Positions 35,001 to 47,989 are shown, counted from the stretch's first letter. The stretch: 64,000 nucleotides of DNA from Amorphophallus konjac (GCA_022559845.1 CM040121.1:572062140-572126139), one strand, 5' to 3'. Made by a program: numbers and translations. The notes: generated by a model not told the origin, from the letters alone.

Positions 35001-38000
35001 GATGGAGCAAAGTTAACGACTATTTGGGGCCAAAGTCATGTGAACCCCCATTTCAGCACATTGATTTGAAATTTTGAACACACCCATTCTGGGTGTGAAC
35101 AGATTCCACATGAACACAGAATCTGAAGGATTGTCATGAGAATGAGTTTTCAAAGAAGCAGATGGCAGACAAGTCCAGGCACATGGTAACTTCAAAGAAG
35201 AGAAAGAAATAGATGACAAAGTAATGATAAAAAATCCTACCTCTTGTAACAAGATGGTGATGCACCATAAACCCCTAGGATCTCTTTTTTAGAAACCAGA
35301 AGGCAAGCAAATTTAGTAATAGCATATTTGTTATTGCTCACAAAAGCTAGGCCTGCATTACTGTTTCTGTAATTTGGAATTATACAAACCAGGCCAGGCA
35401 CAATGGTTATCAATTCAATTGTTTTTTTAAAAAAAAGAGTTAAGAAGGTCAAATTGAGCATTCCAAGCTAGATCAAATACCGTAAGGAAACGTGCTATGT
35501 AGTCAAAGGTGAGCATCAAGTGAGGCAACCGGTCCCTTGCCTCAGCTCAAGTGCCTAGGCAAGTGACGAGGCATTTGAGGCAAAACATTTTCACTCATAA
35601 ATCAATAATGGCAAGAGGAAAAGTTTTTTTAAAAAAAACAACATAATGATATGTAAGATACTGGAAAACACTAACCAGTAATGATAGTAGTGTATGCTCT
35701 TATGAATCATCAAGATTAAGAAAAACTTGGCAGTGTATGAGATAAAAAAAGTTCTAGACATTGTTAAAGGTGGCATTAGCCATTTGGAATAAATAAGAAT
35801 AAGAAAAAGCAGTGCCACATGAACACAAGTACTGGATATAGATAGCATGAGCAATTGCCGAGGTAAGTGGGGTGAACATAAGATGAGGTGATGCAGTTTT
35901 TGCTCACTTCACCTTGCCTCAAGGCCTACAAGTCTCCACCAGCCAGGAAGTTACGAGAAATCAACTGAAAGGCACAACATACCATGCCTACCTAGGCAGG
36001 TGTTGCACCCACTATTTGTCTCGGATAAATTGAGACACTTCTCTCGAGTTGGTCGAGATTCAATATTCGACGTACCGCCGTTCCGTGGAATATTTCCACA
36101 TGACAAGACTATGGCCCGTGTATTATTTCAATTATAAACCCCCTTCAGCAAACGAGGTGATTGAGAATCGGACTAAATTCACAACGATTGTCAGATCGTG
36201 TGGTTCCGGATGAGCCCCGAGAGGCGAAAATTTTTCCCCTCGAATGTTCGGGGTGAATAAAGAAAACCCTTGCAACAAAGAAAGAGGGCGCAAGAGAGGG
36301 TATACACACCTCCGGAGAAGTCCAATACACATGTATCACGTAGCTCGGACAAGCGCAAAGCCTCTTTGTCCCACCGACGGCACGAGGAAGACGACAACAA
36401 ACAAGAGGCACGTCTCCTCCTTTCTCCACGCGGTGCGCTGCGAACAAGACTGCTAAAAAAACCCGAAAGGTGGGGTTTATGCAGGGAAAAAAACAGGGAG
36501 GACCCGTTCGGGGTCGGACAGACCCGCGTGTGGTCGCCCGACCCCGGTCGGCCGACGCGCGGCCAGGGTAGACCCCCCGGGGTCACGGGACCGCGGGCGG
36601 GACCCGCCCAGGGTCAAGTGACCCAGTGGGACCCGCCGGGGTCAAACGACCCCGAGTGGGGTCCCCGAGGTCATCTGACCCCGTCCCCCTTTCTCTCTCT
36701 CGCTGAAGAAAAAAAGACCCTCCCGGGGTCATTTTCATCCCATCCACCTCGTACGGGTTAAATCAACCCCGGTGGCCCTCCAACTTCTATAAATAGATCT
36801 CCGGGAGTCCAGAAGGAGAACTACACAGACGGAAAGACACATAGAGAAAAGAGAGAGATCTGAAGATCGAGAGGTCAAAGCGAGAAGGAGCTTGGTTCGT
36901 CGTTTAGCCCACTAAGGGTATGTTGTACCCGAGATCTTGTATTTATGCCCCTTGAGGAGTCTTGTATTTATGCCCCTGGAGACTATGTCTGTAATTTACT
37001 ACGCATTCTAGTGGGGGACCAATTATGTAATATCTCCAGATGACTGAGAATTACAAAAACACCCTCCCTGAAATTGCAAGGAGATTTAAAGTCCTGTTAT
37101 TTACAGTTTTACCCTACAACCTCTATGTAATTGGGGCTATGCTCCTGTGTCCCGCGTCAGTGCGGAGACCTCATATATACAGTCGACAACTCGCCGACAA
37201 CCTTTGTACTCATATGAATCATAAATGCACTCAGCTGCTCCTTTGTGTGCCAGTCAAGAAAAACTATAAGAGAACCCCGACTTTTGAAAAATTACGTACA
37301 TGCCCCTCTCTTTGTGAATCAACGCACGTGCGTCTTCTATGAAGTCTATTGTTACTCCTTTCGCTTAGGGACCTTGCTAACTCAGTCTTGCACTTAAATG
37401 TCATCTCAGACCTAGATCCGCTTGGGGTCTGATAAAATTACCAAAATACCCTTGTAACCTAGAAATGACCTAGGAGCCTTCAAAACCCGCCGGAAACTGG
37501 CTCGGTGCCCTAGGAAGTCGGAGATCTTTCCATACTCTCCCTCCAACCCGAAAATTCCAGAAATGCCCCTGGCCTAGTAGAATTACCAAAATACCCTTGA
37601 GAACCCAGAATTATCAAAATACCCCTGGAGTTCAAGAAACCTCCCGACACTCTAAAAGCGTCTATGGCCTCTGCAAAATTGCAGTCATATCCTCAAACTA
37701 TAGGGTTTCTTGCCTAACCTAGTGACCTTTAATGAAACCCTAATTCCATTAATCTTTCGATGGTGAGTGAAGATTAGCTGAGCCATGCAAGCAAGTCTGC
37801 CCTTGGTATCATGACCCTTATAGAGGACCATAAGATTTCTTTGACAATTAAACAAAGGTGTTCGGACGTTAGGCCGATGTAAATCAACACTGACTGCGGT
37901 CAGTGGAAAAAAATCTAACACCCGAACCCAAATCGTCCGATACGATGCGCACCCACTGAATAAACCCTGCACATGCTATTTATACAGCCCCTCTATGTGC

Positions 38001-41000
38001 AATCTTTACCATTCTTTCAAAAGTCGTGATTGGAGTACAACAGATGCTAATTGAAGATTCCCAAAATTGGAATAGCCATCAACAGCACAGTAACCATACA
38101 AGCCCTTTACTCCTTTCTTTGTCTTCAAATTATTTTGAAATGCATATCAAGACATAAGTTAAATATCTTAAAGAGATACATAACCATCATCAAGATGAGA
38201 AGAAACAATTCTCTTGTTAGTTTGAACCCAGCTTTTCTTTAAGTTTGTTCAGTGATAAACATCCCACAAGTTTAAGTAGGTTTATCACGCAGAAAAATTT
38301 AAGAGCATTCATTTATTGAACATAAAGGCACATTTATTAGCTATTTAAATAGCATATGCACTGTTAATTCTACGGGTTTAGGTTTCTCAGACGATTTAGG
38401 GATGGGTGATGGCCATTTTCTCACCGACTACAGTCGGTGTTAATTTACATAGATATAAAGTTCAAACACCTTTGATTAACTCTCAAAAAAACCCTTTCGA
38501 ATTCTACAGTATCCGTTGTGATATTGTGGATTTTATCTAATGAATTTGATTAAAAAGATCATCCAGTAGAGACACACGTTTGCAGGAGAGAATTGAATAT
38601 TTCATCTTTGAGTTCATGATACATGGTACATGTAACCTCGATTATATGATCGGGTCATTTGGTTTACATTCGATCATAAATCCACCATTGGATCTATATT
38701 TGATTATGATCAGACTATTAGATATGATATCCGACCAAGATCAGACTATCCTATTTGTTTTTCTTTCTAATCGAACTATTAGATTTTGTATCTAGTAGCG
38801 ATCAAGTCATCTAATTATGTTTCCGGTTAAGATCAAACTTTTGGATTTGCTCTAAGTCAAGATCTAACCGTTATATTTAAATTTGATCGAGATCCGACCG
38901 TTGAATTTGCTCCAGGTCACAATCTGACCTTTGATTTTGAATTTCATTCCGATCAGACCATTAGATCTAAGTTTGGTCAAGACCCGCCCGTCGGATTCAC
39001 TCATGGTCATGATCACTCTTTTTGGTCGTGATCAGACCCTTAAGTTGACTAGGTGCCAATAAAGAGTATTTCCGCACAAGGCGTGGTATATTTGTAATTC
39101 TCACCTTTTCTTGAGAAGATGAGAGCATTTATGCAATTTTCATAAACATGGGACATTTTGATAACTTTCCCGTCATCTAAGATATTTCTGTAATTCTCCC
39201 ACAAGCAATGATATTTCTGCCATTTTAGATTTTTTCTGGACATACTTGTAATTCCAAACCCTTTTTGGGTATGTTCGCCATTTTGAACCTTTTTTGGACA
39301 TGTTTGCAATTTCAAACCCTTTTAGGTATATTTGCAATTTCAAACCCTTTTGGGTTTATTTGTAATTTCAAACTTTTTTGAGCTTATTTGTAATTTTCCC
39401 CTAGATGAGGGTCAGAATCACAATTTCAGAATAATCAGAACATTCTTACAAAATTTTCATGTTTCTAGATTTTTCCATAATTTTCCTGGGTATTTATGCA
39501 ATTTTGCAAAGTTCCAGGGTACAACCGCAATTTGTGGATTTCTGAATAAAACAAGAACTTCTCCCAAATTTAAAGGCCATTTCTGCAAACTTGAATATTT
39601 TTCCTTCAACTTTGAAATTTTCAGGATTTTTCTTGAGTTACATAGGTGTTTGTGCAATTTTACGAAGCTTCGAGGTAAAAACACAATTCTTGACTCCTAC
39701 AATCTTTTTTCCCTAATTTGGCAGCATGCTTCCAACAGTTAGACCATTTCCGAGTTTCTCATGATTTTTCCATCACTTGTACCTCATAAAATACAAGGGT
39801 TTTCCTCGTACGGGATTATTTTTTTAATCATACCCTTCGATGAGAGCTTTTACACAAGATTGACGAATTTTCAGATCTTCAAGGCTTCAAGATAAGACGC
39901 TTCAAGGCTTCTTGTGCAGGTACTCCTCCAAGTTCTGCTCCAAGAGATCTTCAAGGCTTGAGTTGTGTGAGGTCTTCCAAGGTCTGTGTGTCGACCCCCA
40001 AGGGGGGTGTTGGCGTGGGTATATTTATAGTGCCAACAGGAAGGGGGGCCCACCCAGTCCGGGTAGGTTAGGAACACCCCCCCCCCACCCCCCATGGTGG
40101 ACCGGGTAGGTTCCTCCTCTTTTTTGTGTTTTCTTTTTTGTTTTTTATATTAGAGAGAAGGAGAGGGAGAGAGAGAGAGAGGGCTTACCCGGTCCGGGTA
40201 GGCTAGTCCCCCTCCCCCGGTGGTCCGGATAGGTTAGGAACCTCCCCCCCTGGTGGACCGGGTAGGTTCCTCCTCCCTTTTTTGTGTGTTTCTTTTGTTC
40301 TTTTTTTATATTAGAGAGAGAGGGAGAGGGAGGCCCGGGTAGGTTCCCCTCCCCCCTTTCCTTTTTTGTTATTTTTTAGGGTTCAACATCCACCTTCCAC
40401 TATTTCCTTCGTTCCCAGCCCCACTGCTATCAAACCTATAATATCGCTGATATAGTGCTGTCAGCATGAGCAAGATCATGTCTCAGCCAATGTTCCCAGT
40501 GTTGGGTTGATGGATCATGTATCAAGAACAGGTAATCAGTTACACAAATTAAAAGAGAAATATTCCAATCATAAGTGAAAAGCCCTGAAAACCTTTTGTG
40601 AACCCTTTTCGATAGCATCTTCTAACTGCATGCATGAACGTTCATCTTTGCAGACCACCAAAACAATGCCACTATCGTCGTTTTCATTTGCAACTTCATC
40701 ATCCCTTGATAGAGCCTGGGTTTGCCTTTCCTCCTCTATCTCTTCCAATAACTCCTGCAATGCCAGGGGGAGAAGCTCAGATATAGCATAAATAAAAATC
40801 ACAAGCATCATTTTCATGGATAAGAACTTTGTTATGCAAAAATATAAGCAGATTGCACTTTAACCTTCAGATATTCAACATTTAAGATCAAAACAATACA
40901 GTCACAAAACTGCTTAGCAGGAACAAAGACAAGACATGATAAAGGGTAAAATACATCGACAGGGGATACAAAGTCAACCTAAGATCAGTCATAATCAGAT

Positions 41001-44000
41001 TATCCAATCTAGTAGAGCTTTCGTATACCTTCGTGAAAGATTCAGACTTCCAATTATAATCAGGTTCAGTGTTAAGTGAGCTAGACAATAACATACTACT
41101 CAAACAAAATCCTTAAGAAGAGGCTAGGGCTCATGGCCATATTCCAACTACAAAACATCACTTAATATCATACTTACAAAATTGCATAAAACCACTTAAA
41201 CAAGTGAACCTTAGAACTTTAAGCTATTAAAATGTTAAACAGTGGCCGATCCAAGACAGCATGGGGATCGGGTTTTGAGCCCCTGATCTGAGCCCGATAC
41301 CCAATCTTTCCTTCCTTGCTTATGCTATGGTAATATGAGAAACTCATGTTGTGCAAGTGTATAATTAATAAAATCAGGTGAGGCGCCAAACTTACAAATC
41401 AATAACATTAGATGAGACATCTTACTAGATTTTACCCCAAGTTGTTCACAGAAGAAGAAGGGAGGCAGTGGAAAATGGGAGACAGTGAAATGTTTAGAAT
41501 CATTGGAATGGTTCGCCATCTCCGACCGACTTGTACCAGTCAGATGACTCAGATTGTATCTGGGCCGAACCGAGCCCAGATACACACGGGAAGCCCCAGG
41601 TCTCTAAGACCCCGAGTTGCCATGACACAGCCGAGTCGGCATGAGAAGACTGATCTGACTCGTATCTGGGCTGGACCAAGTCAGGCTGGACCACCAAGTC
41701 AGCTGACCTTGATCGGAAGAAGAAGCAGATAAAGCATAAAGTCCCTTCACTAGTCATGAAACTAGAGTAGCAATATCCAGCATAAATGGACTTGATACCC
41801 CCAGACCTGATGGCTTTCACCTGGCGATTCTTCAGAAATTTTGCGATGAGGTTGCTAATGAAATCACAGAATCAGTGGAACATGAGACCCATCCCATGTC
41901 AGTCAAAGGTTCAACTCAATAATACAATGTCTGTTTGTCTGCCAAATTTTGGGAATGCCAATGAAATCGCTAATTTTAGACCTGTCAGTTTGTTTAACAA
42001 TTGTTACAACATTGTGACAAACATGATGACTGTTACACTGATGTCGGTAACCCACAAGCTCCTAACCAAGACCAGGTGGCTTTTACTGAAAGAAGGCTCA
42101 TACCGGATAATTTCATGGCCGTCCAGCATGTAATCTGTAAAAATCGAACTTCAAAGAGGCCTATGAGAGTTGAGCATATGCCTATGAAAACTTGAAGGTT
42201 ACAAAAACAAAATTCACAGGAGAATTATACCTTGGAGGATTTTCTGACCATCTGAAACAATACCAAACTCATTTACTTAAAAAATAATAATTTACGGAAT
42301 AAAAATGTCATGGAAAGTTTTTGGAAACATAAGTAGGAAAACATTTAGTCACAGGTACTATACAAAATATTTAGCCAGTAATCACGAAAGAAACCATATT
42401 ATGAGATTTAAATGATAAAACAGTATTGTCCACGGGATACCACATACATTCTCTTGAAGGTTAATTTAGTATGAGATTAGAAGGTGATTTTTGACTCACT
42501 CACACGTAACACCTTCCATTTTGGTGCTTCTTCCAAAACTTCTTTCAATACCACCCCAATGCTTGTGCCTCTCTCGCCATTACCTGTTCCATAAGAAAGA
42601 AAAGTTAAACACTGCAATAAGAAAAAAGGGGGGATCATACAGGACAACAATATGCGGGAAGAAAGTTTATTGTTATTTTTTAAGATGTTCGTACATGTTT
42701 TAGCCTGGATCTTGAAATATACAGAATTTTGACCAACTCAAAAACCAAAAACAGAAATCTGCCAGCTGAAATATTCAACAGTTACAACACAGAAAAAGCA
42801 ATCATCACCCACCTGCATTCTCTTCTTTGTTGCTTTCTTTCAGTCTCCTCTTCTTGCTTCCCGTGCCACCACTGTCACCAAGTGTCATGCCATCTGCCCT
42901 CACCACCTGATAAACCCGCTTCTTTGCAAATTCAAATATCTTGTGACTCGAATCTGCGAAAATCCAAACTGATCTGACTCCTTCGGACACTCTCAACGTA
43001 TCCAGATACTTCAGGTAAGTCACAGCATCATACCTAGGTAGCATCATCGTGAACATATCCAATGGCCTTTAGGCAAAGGGAAAAAAAACGTTTCGTACCC
43101 GAAGTTCGAGACAATATGAAAACTTTCAAAAAGGTAAGCAAAAAATAGAAGCGCAACTCAATATCTTCACCCGAATTTTTGAAAAGTTGAAAACATGGCA
43201 GGAGACTTCGTTGAGGTCGGATCAACTCGTGATTGTATTCCCTCTGCTTATTTCCCCCATTAAACTACTGGGCCACAATCACAGGATTTGCCATTAAACT
43301 TCTCAAAAATCTATATGTTTCCAACGGAAATCCATACCTCACGAGGTAATCCGCCAGCTTGCGCAGCGTCCTCAGGTCGGCCACGAGCTGCTTCGTTTTC
43401 TTCCCGAGGGTGTGCCAGATGGGGTCCAGCTGCCGCCTCACGATCTCGTCGAACAACTTGAAGAGCCCGTTCTCCACGGTGAGGTCCTCGACGTCCACCT
43501 TGTTCGTCCGCCGCAGCTCCTTCAGGCAGGCGTCCATCGCCCCCACCACCGCCCCCTGTATCCCCCGCATGGCCGCCGTCATCGGCACCCGCACGTCGAC
43601 CACCTCCGGCGGGTTGCCCTCCAGATCGGCCGACACCTGTACCTGGAAGCGCGGCCATAGGTGGAGCCGGCGCACGCCGAGCCACCTCATGGTGCGCTCG
43701 GCCTTGGCGAATCCCGCCACCATGGCCTGGGGGCTGTCGGAGAAGGCGCGCACGTACGCGCCCCTGTTGGCGGAGCGGAGCACGCGGACGATGAAGGACT
43801 CGGTCGAGGTGTCGGAGAGACGGTGGGCGTTGAGGATGATGAGGCCGGCGAGGGCTGAGGGCGGGCAGCGGGCGGTCAGGAGGTCGGCGATGAGGATGCG
43901 GGGGGAGACGAAGAAGGCAGCGCCGCTGGTGTAGAGGGCGACGCGGTGGTGGGAGGGCATGTCGCCGGGGATGTCAGCCGGGATCGGCGAAAGGACGGCG

Positions 44001-44233
44001 GGGATTCGATCCCGGTGGTCTTGGAGGCTGAGGGAACCGCGGAGGGAGCGGAGGATGGAAGACTTCTGCGGTTCGGAGGCGGAGAGGATGAGGAGGGTCC
44101 CCTGGGAGGGTGAGTGGAGGAGGAGGAGGGCGGAGACTAGGGTTTGGAGGGAGAGGCCGGAGGAGAGGACGACGAGGCCGCCGCCGGGGTCGTCCAGCAG
44201 CTCCGCCACGATCTGCTCCTGGAACGGCAGCAT
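29036..44233 (-). CDS. UVH1: XPF / RAD1 / UVH1 structure-specific endonuclease, catalytic subunit
   Basis: Nine exons: 43338-44233, 42813-43033, 42504-42583, 40593-40754, 32115-32933, 31339-31449, 30981-31241, 29805-30028 and 29036-29246. They join in phase to 994 codons plus stop; the plant protein is about 950-1000 residues. XPF pairs with ERCC1 to cut 5' of lesions in nucleotide excision repair and acts in single-strand annealing in the nucleus. The N-terminal part is the helicase-like region lacking an active motif (for example [18 protein letters not shown]). Exon 5 is a variable linker with a GQGQGQGKG repeat. Exon 7 holds the ERCC4 nuclease with the GDXnERKX3D site (G794 D795, E805 R806 K807, D811). 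Exon 9 is the helix-hairpin-helix domain ([17 protein letters not shown]). Intron 4 is 7659 bp, the largest. Exon borders were placed by eye but all phases agree. Confidence 0.96.
29410..29761. mobile_element. MITE in XPF intron 8, 352 bp
   Basis: Terminal repeats of about 30 bp: GGCTTGCTGCACACACAAGG on the left and, reverse complemented, GGCTTGCTGCACACCCAAGG on the right. Inside, GGCCCACCTCACC / GGTGAGGTGAGCCC and CCAATCCAACGGCCCAG / CTGGGCCGTTGGATTGG form further inverted pairs. The whole element folds back. It takes up most of the 558 bp intron 8 (29247-29804). No convincing target duplication was found. Confidence 0.85.
36500..36690. repeat. Array of GGGTC/GACCC dyads
   Basis: Short inverted pairs recur: GGGTCAAGTGACCC, GGGGTCAAACGACCCC and GAGGTCATCTGACCC, with neighbours such as GGTCGCCCGACC. 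Each is a 5-6 bp stem with a 4-5 nt spacer. The array lies about 100 bp upstream of the TATA at 36788. Confidence 0.8.
38600..39400. repeat. Two degenerate tandem repeat fields
   Basis: 38600-39040 is built from diverged units of about 35-45 bp with GATCAGACCATTGGAT-like phrases. 39230-39400 has units of about 33 bp (TTTGCAATTTCAAACCCTTTT). They may be internal repeats of the LTR-like copy on the right arm of the inverted duplication. Confidence 0.6.
40030..40400. repeat. About 185 bp tandem repeat with CCGGGTAGGTT core
   Basis: Three partial copies share CCGGGTAGGTT(C/A), a C-run, GGTGGACCGGGTAGGTTCCT and a T-rich plus GAGAGGGAGAGGG tail. Spacing is about 150-190 bp with decay. Confidence 0.75.
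41770..42190 (+). pseudogene. LINE reverse-transcriptase relic in XPF intron 3
   Basis: [20 protein letters not shown] near 41790 resembles the start of a [25 protein letters not shown] near 41960 resembles the FRPISLCN motif region. Both are degenerate, with frame changes. It lies inside the 1749 bp third intron of XPF, antisense to it. Confidence 0.65.
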
Positions 44234-44289
44234 CCTCCTGCTGCTGCTGCTGCTGTGGGAGTGGCGAAGTGTGGAGAGCGCGGGAGGGG

Positions 44290-44296
44290 TTTTATA
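44290..44296 (-). promoter_or_regulatory. TATA box of the XPF gene
   Basis: On the minus strand CTATAAAACCCC places TATAAAA about 57 bp before the start codon, implying a leader of about 25-30 nt. Confidence 0.6.
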
Positions 44297-45386
44297 GTGC
44301 GGGAAGAGGGGAATGGAACTGGGAAGAGGCGCGGAGGAGCGGCCCCCGTGGGGTTGGGTTTGCTTTGGAAACGGAAGCGGATCCGCGGGCGAGCGGTTAG
44401 ATGTGGATAGTGAGATTGAGCAACGGTCAACTCATTAGAACAGAAGAGGGGTGACTAGATCAGGAAATTAAGATGATCCTGCAAAATAATGTAAAATAGG
44501 GTTTAAATGCTCTTTTTAGTGTTTTTCTGTTGTTTTTTAAATGTGCCGTACATAAATAATTGAGCTTTTAGTAATACAGTCCTACCCTTGTCTTATTTGT
44601 TTTTATCTGATTTTGATTTTTTTTAATTGTGAATCCCTGTAAACTAGAAAGAAAAAATAATAATGGCATTCCCTCGTCAAAATATCACTTTTATTTTTCT
44701 GCTCCGTGTCAATTTTTAAGAGCTCCGTACTCTCTTGGCGGCAGCTTGTAACTACCAATAACGTTTTATAATTTTATATTTAACAAATAGGTTTTGCGAA
44801 ACTTAGTGTAATACAATCACTTTGGCAAACTGGATTATTTAATGAGATGAGATGTGAGATAAATCGGGGTTACCCACCTGGCATGGTGAGATAAGTAACC
44901 CATGTCATCTCTAACTTGCAACAATTGAACTAGGAGAGGCATTCTAGGCAAGTCGAGTCCTTTATTACCCATGTTGTCCTTATTTTTTACTAAATATCAT
45001 AAAATCTATGGGCGCATTTGATTGGGACGATTGATGGTGATTTTGAGATTCCAACCGTTAAAATTCATGACATCTCTACCATCCCTACCAAATACAATGG
45101 TTGAGCCACCAAAATCCACAGACGACAGCAGCAGCAGGCCAGCAGTTGAAGCCAGAAAAGCTGCAGCAGGAATAGGATGGGAAAATCACATTTTCTCCCT
45201 TCTCTCTCTCCCTCTCTCGTTTGTGGGAGGGGGGGGGGGGAGGAGAATATGGCAGGCTAGTTACAGAGATCAGAAGCAGCAGAAAACGCCATTCTCAGCA
45301 ACACAGTGCGTTAGTAATTACAACTTAAGCACTCAAGATCAAACTGCAATCCCCCATATCAACAAATAGATACATCAAATCCTTTA
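44297..45386. other. Intergenic DNA upstream of XPF
   Basis: No gene was recognised. There is a run of G at 45229-45240. The stretch from about 45000 may hold a small MITE (GGGCGCATTTGATTGGGACG), but its other end was not found. Confidence 0.45.
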
Positions 45387-45402
45387 GGGCCTCTTTGATA
45401 GG
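45387..45402. repeat. Candidate left terminus of the Harbinger element
   Basis: TTA at 45384-45386 could be the 3 bp target duplication. GGGCCTCTTTGATAGG resembles the ends of the two MITEs at 14316 and 21977. The matching right terminus is not visible. Confidence 0.45.
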
Positions 45403-47989
45403 AGAATGCGGAGGGTTACCCCACCGTATTCTCTCCTATTCAATTTGGTAGAGCATTTTAGATATTCTCTTGTATTCTCCCTAACCTTCTCTGTCTCCGC
45501 GTTAACTCTGGTTAACCTATTCTACCGAGCCGGTCGAATACGCTTAACCCGTGTGCTGCAAAAGGTAACTCAATTGCCTCGTCCTCCTCCTCCTCCGAAC
45601 CCTACCTCCACGTCTCCCATGTCGCCCTCCTCCGCGTGTGACACATACGACCATCATCCGGCCTGCAACGCCTGCTCCGCCGTCGGCTGCCTCTTCCCTC
45701 CTCGACGCATTTGCCTTCGCTGCCCCGATCTGGCCGTGTTGCCCTCCCCGCCATGCTACTCGTCTGTTGCAGGCTCCGCCCCCACGCTCTGCTGCTTCCA
45801 CGATTGAGCCAGTCAACGACCGCCATTACTACTCGGGCACTGCCTCGGTTCGAAAACCCTCTGCAATCTTGCGTCTAATCACCTCTGTAATCTTCTGAAA
45901 TCGCCCGGATCGTGTGGCTGGGGTAGGCGTCCTTCCACTTTTTCTGCTCCCCGTACCCACCTTTTACGGAGAGGGTTTGAATCGACCCCTGTATGACCGA
46001 CGCTTTTGAGCATACAGTGTTCTTCGGTGCTGCCCTATTTTAACTCCTCGGCTTCTTCGCAATGCCATCCGCATCATCCTTGCCAGACGCGGTGGCTTCT
46101 CCGGCGTCAAAGGACTATGTCTCTTCTGCCTCTTCCTCGGCCCCTTGCCGCCACTGGTTCCTTCTTCTGCGAATCTTTTTTACTCATTCTGCACTGCTTT
46201 GTCTCTTCTTGTTGTGTTGTGCTTTTTACAACCCGTTCACTATTTCTGGAGGATATGGGATGTAGTTTCATATTCCATTCTTCTTGCTGTGATTCACCTC
46301 TGCATATGATGTTCCATTGTACCACACTCTGGTACGCATACTCCCCTGCGCTGATTCACCTGTGCATCTGATTTTGAAAAGCTGCAAGTAAGACCTCGGT
46401 ATGATCTCCGGTAATCGTAATCTGCCATGTAATATCATATGCCTTTCTTCTTGCTGTGCTTTCCCTCTCCTATTGAAGATGGTTCCATTTTACCATGATC
46501 TGATTCGGATACTACCTTGCGCTGGTTCACCTTTGCAACAGATTTTCAATAACTCGCAACTAGAACCTCGGTATGATCCCTCAAATCATTGTGGATAATG
46601 GCCTTCAACTCCTGGTTAGTCCTTTTTTGATTGATTTACTCAAGTTGGTTGTGGAACTACCATGTGGTTTTTTGTGTCCTCAGATTCCGCTCCTACCACC
46701 TTCTCTTCCTTTATATGAATTTATGCGTCTTTTCCTAGAGGTCAGCTCAAGCATGGCTTATCCATGCATTGATAATAGTGCGTTATGGTTTTGGGTGAGG
46801 AGTACCGGTAGTATTTTCCATGAAACGGCATTAGGCAAATATCAATTTAGCTTGAATAGGGCATTTGCGTTGAAGGCTATACACTCTGACTTGTAATACA
46901 TTCACTGCTTTATAATTGAAACTCCCAACTTGTTTATTCTTTATACAACATTCTATTCGAACAGCTTTACCAATCTAGGACCTTAAAAATATCAGCGTGC
47001 TTCTTAAGTGCAGCTTTAGATTACCTTATTCATGCCAATTTCATATGTTTGCCCCTGTGCTGGGAAAAGGCTTACTTCACAGATGTTTGATATCTTATAA
47101 TCACTATGATATAGTACATTCTGGTAACACAATGACAAGATTAGAGAGTGTAGATATAAGGTTGTTTGGATATGCCCAACATGGTTCAGATCATGCTCCA
47201 TTGAGAAGGATAACTCCCAATTAAGTGTATTGTGGAAGATTAAACTCATGATAGTAGATCCAGATTTTTCAGAGAAAATATCTTCACTGATGTTGCATGT
47301 ATTGTACTTTGTTTTGACATCTTTATTTTTGTACTTGTGTTCCTTCATTGTTTCTTAGTTTTGTGCTTATCATTAGTTTGCATTAGTTCATGTGATACCC
47401 TTGGATATTGGCATGTGCGTTTGTTTTTAAACCTATTGAGCCTTTGTATCTATCGGCCAATCGACTACTATTGACGATTAGGGTTTTTCATACTAAGTAA
47501 GATCAGCCCTGTACTTGTTTACTGCTTACAGTTAATGTTGAAGTTTGTAGTTTGTTGCTTACTTGGGTTGTAGTTTGCTTACAAAAATGTTGAGGGTCAC
47601 ATTAGGTTGGTGACTATTTCTGTTGTTGCCAAATCTTTCTGATATAAATCCAAGCAGACCCAGGTTAACAGAATACATTTTCTAATGTGCTTGAATGGTG
47701 TCTTGCATTTCTTTTGTATTTTAGTGGCAATGATTTTTTTCTTTTTGTTTATGTACAGCTGCTTTTTTTCTTATCTTGGCTGCTTTTTCATATAGGCAGA
47801 CAGTTTATAGCTATTTTCTGATTTTATAAGATATGTGCCTGTTTATTTGAGGGTCAGATAAGTACGTCTGTTGCTTACAATATATAAATTAAAACTCATT
47901 ACTGTGTTCACATTCTCATATCTAATTTTGAATGTTTTTTTTGTCTCGATGGGTACTTAACCAGCTTAAAGAGGAAGAGGACATCTCGG
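45403..47989. other. 5' region of the Harbinger element
   Basis: No protein family was recognised. The sequence is C/T-rich at 45580-45760 and 46060-46230 and becomes AT-rich afterwards. A diverged duplication links 46360-46400 with 46535-46575 (CTGCAAGTAAGACCTCGGTATGATC against CTCGCAACTAGAACCTCGG) and TTCTTGCTGTG near 46280 with the same near 46450. Confidence 0.45.

Larger units (their letters stand above)
36000..40440. repeat. Large imperfect inverted duplication of LTR-like sequence in XPF intron 4
   Basis: Two diverged copies of a similar non-coding sequence face each other with a centre near 38160. Left arm: TATA at 36788-36794, then GAGATCTTGTATTTATGCCCC, then a block with many short CCC-containing repeats to 38000. 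Right arm, read from 40030 leftwards: TATA at 40021-40030 inverted, then TCTTGAAGCCTTGAAGATC and a similar repeat field to 38330. The clearest pairing is 37840-38004 with 38328-38495 (AAAGGTGTT...CAACACTGACTG against the inverse of CAGTCGGTGTTAATTTACAT). The sequence resembles LTRs, but no TG...CA ends or coding parts were fixed. Confidence 0.6.
32934..40592 (-). other. XPF intron 4 (7.7 kb)
   Basis: This intron is far larger than the other eight and consists mainly of transposon-derived sequence. 33060-34170 has open frames of unknown origin, possibly from a decayed LINE ORF1. 35480-35960 has diverged inverted pieces containing GAGGCATTTGAGGC and GCCTCAAGGC. 36000-40440 is the large inverted duplication described separately. 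Confidence 0.85.

Noticed and set aside
36191..36761. Overlapping open frames of 100-160 codons
   Set aside because: They are stop-poor because of GC-rich sequence and dyads in the LTR-like region; no family features.
43311..43934. Open frames on both strands over XPF exon 1
   Set aside because: They are shadows of the GC-rich first exon; only the frame from 44233 matches XPF and joins the next exon in phase.
45406..45898. Pro/Ser-rich frames upstream of the Harbinger Myb gene
   Set aside because: C-rich composition, no domain and no splice signals that join the known exons in phase.
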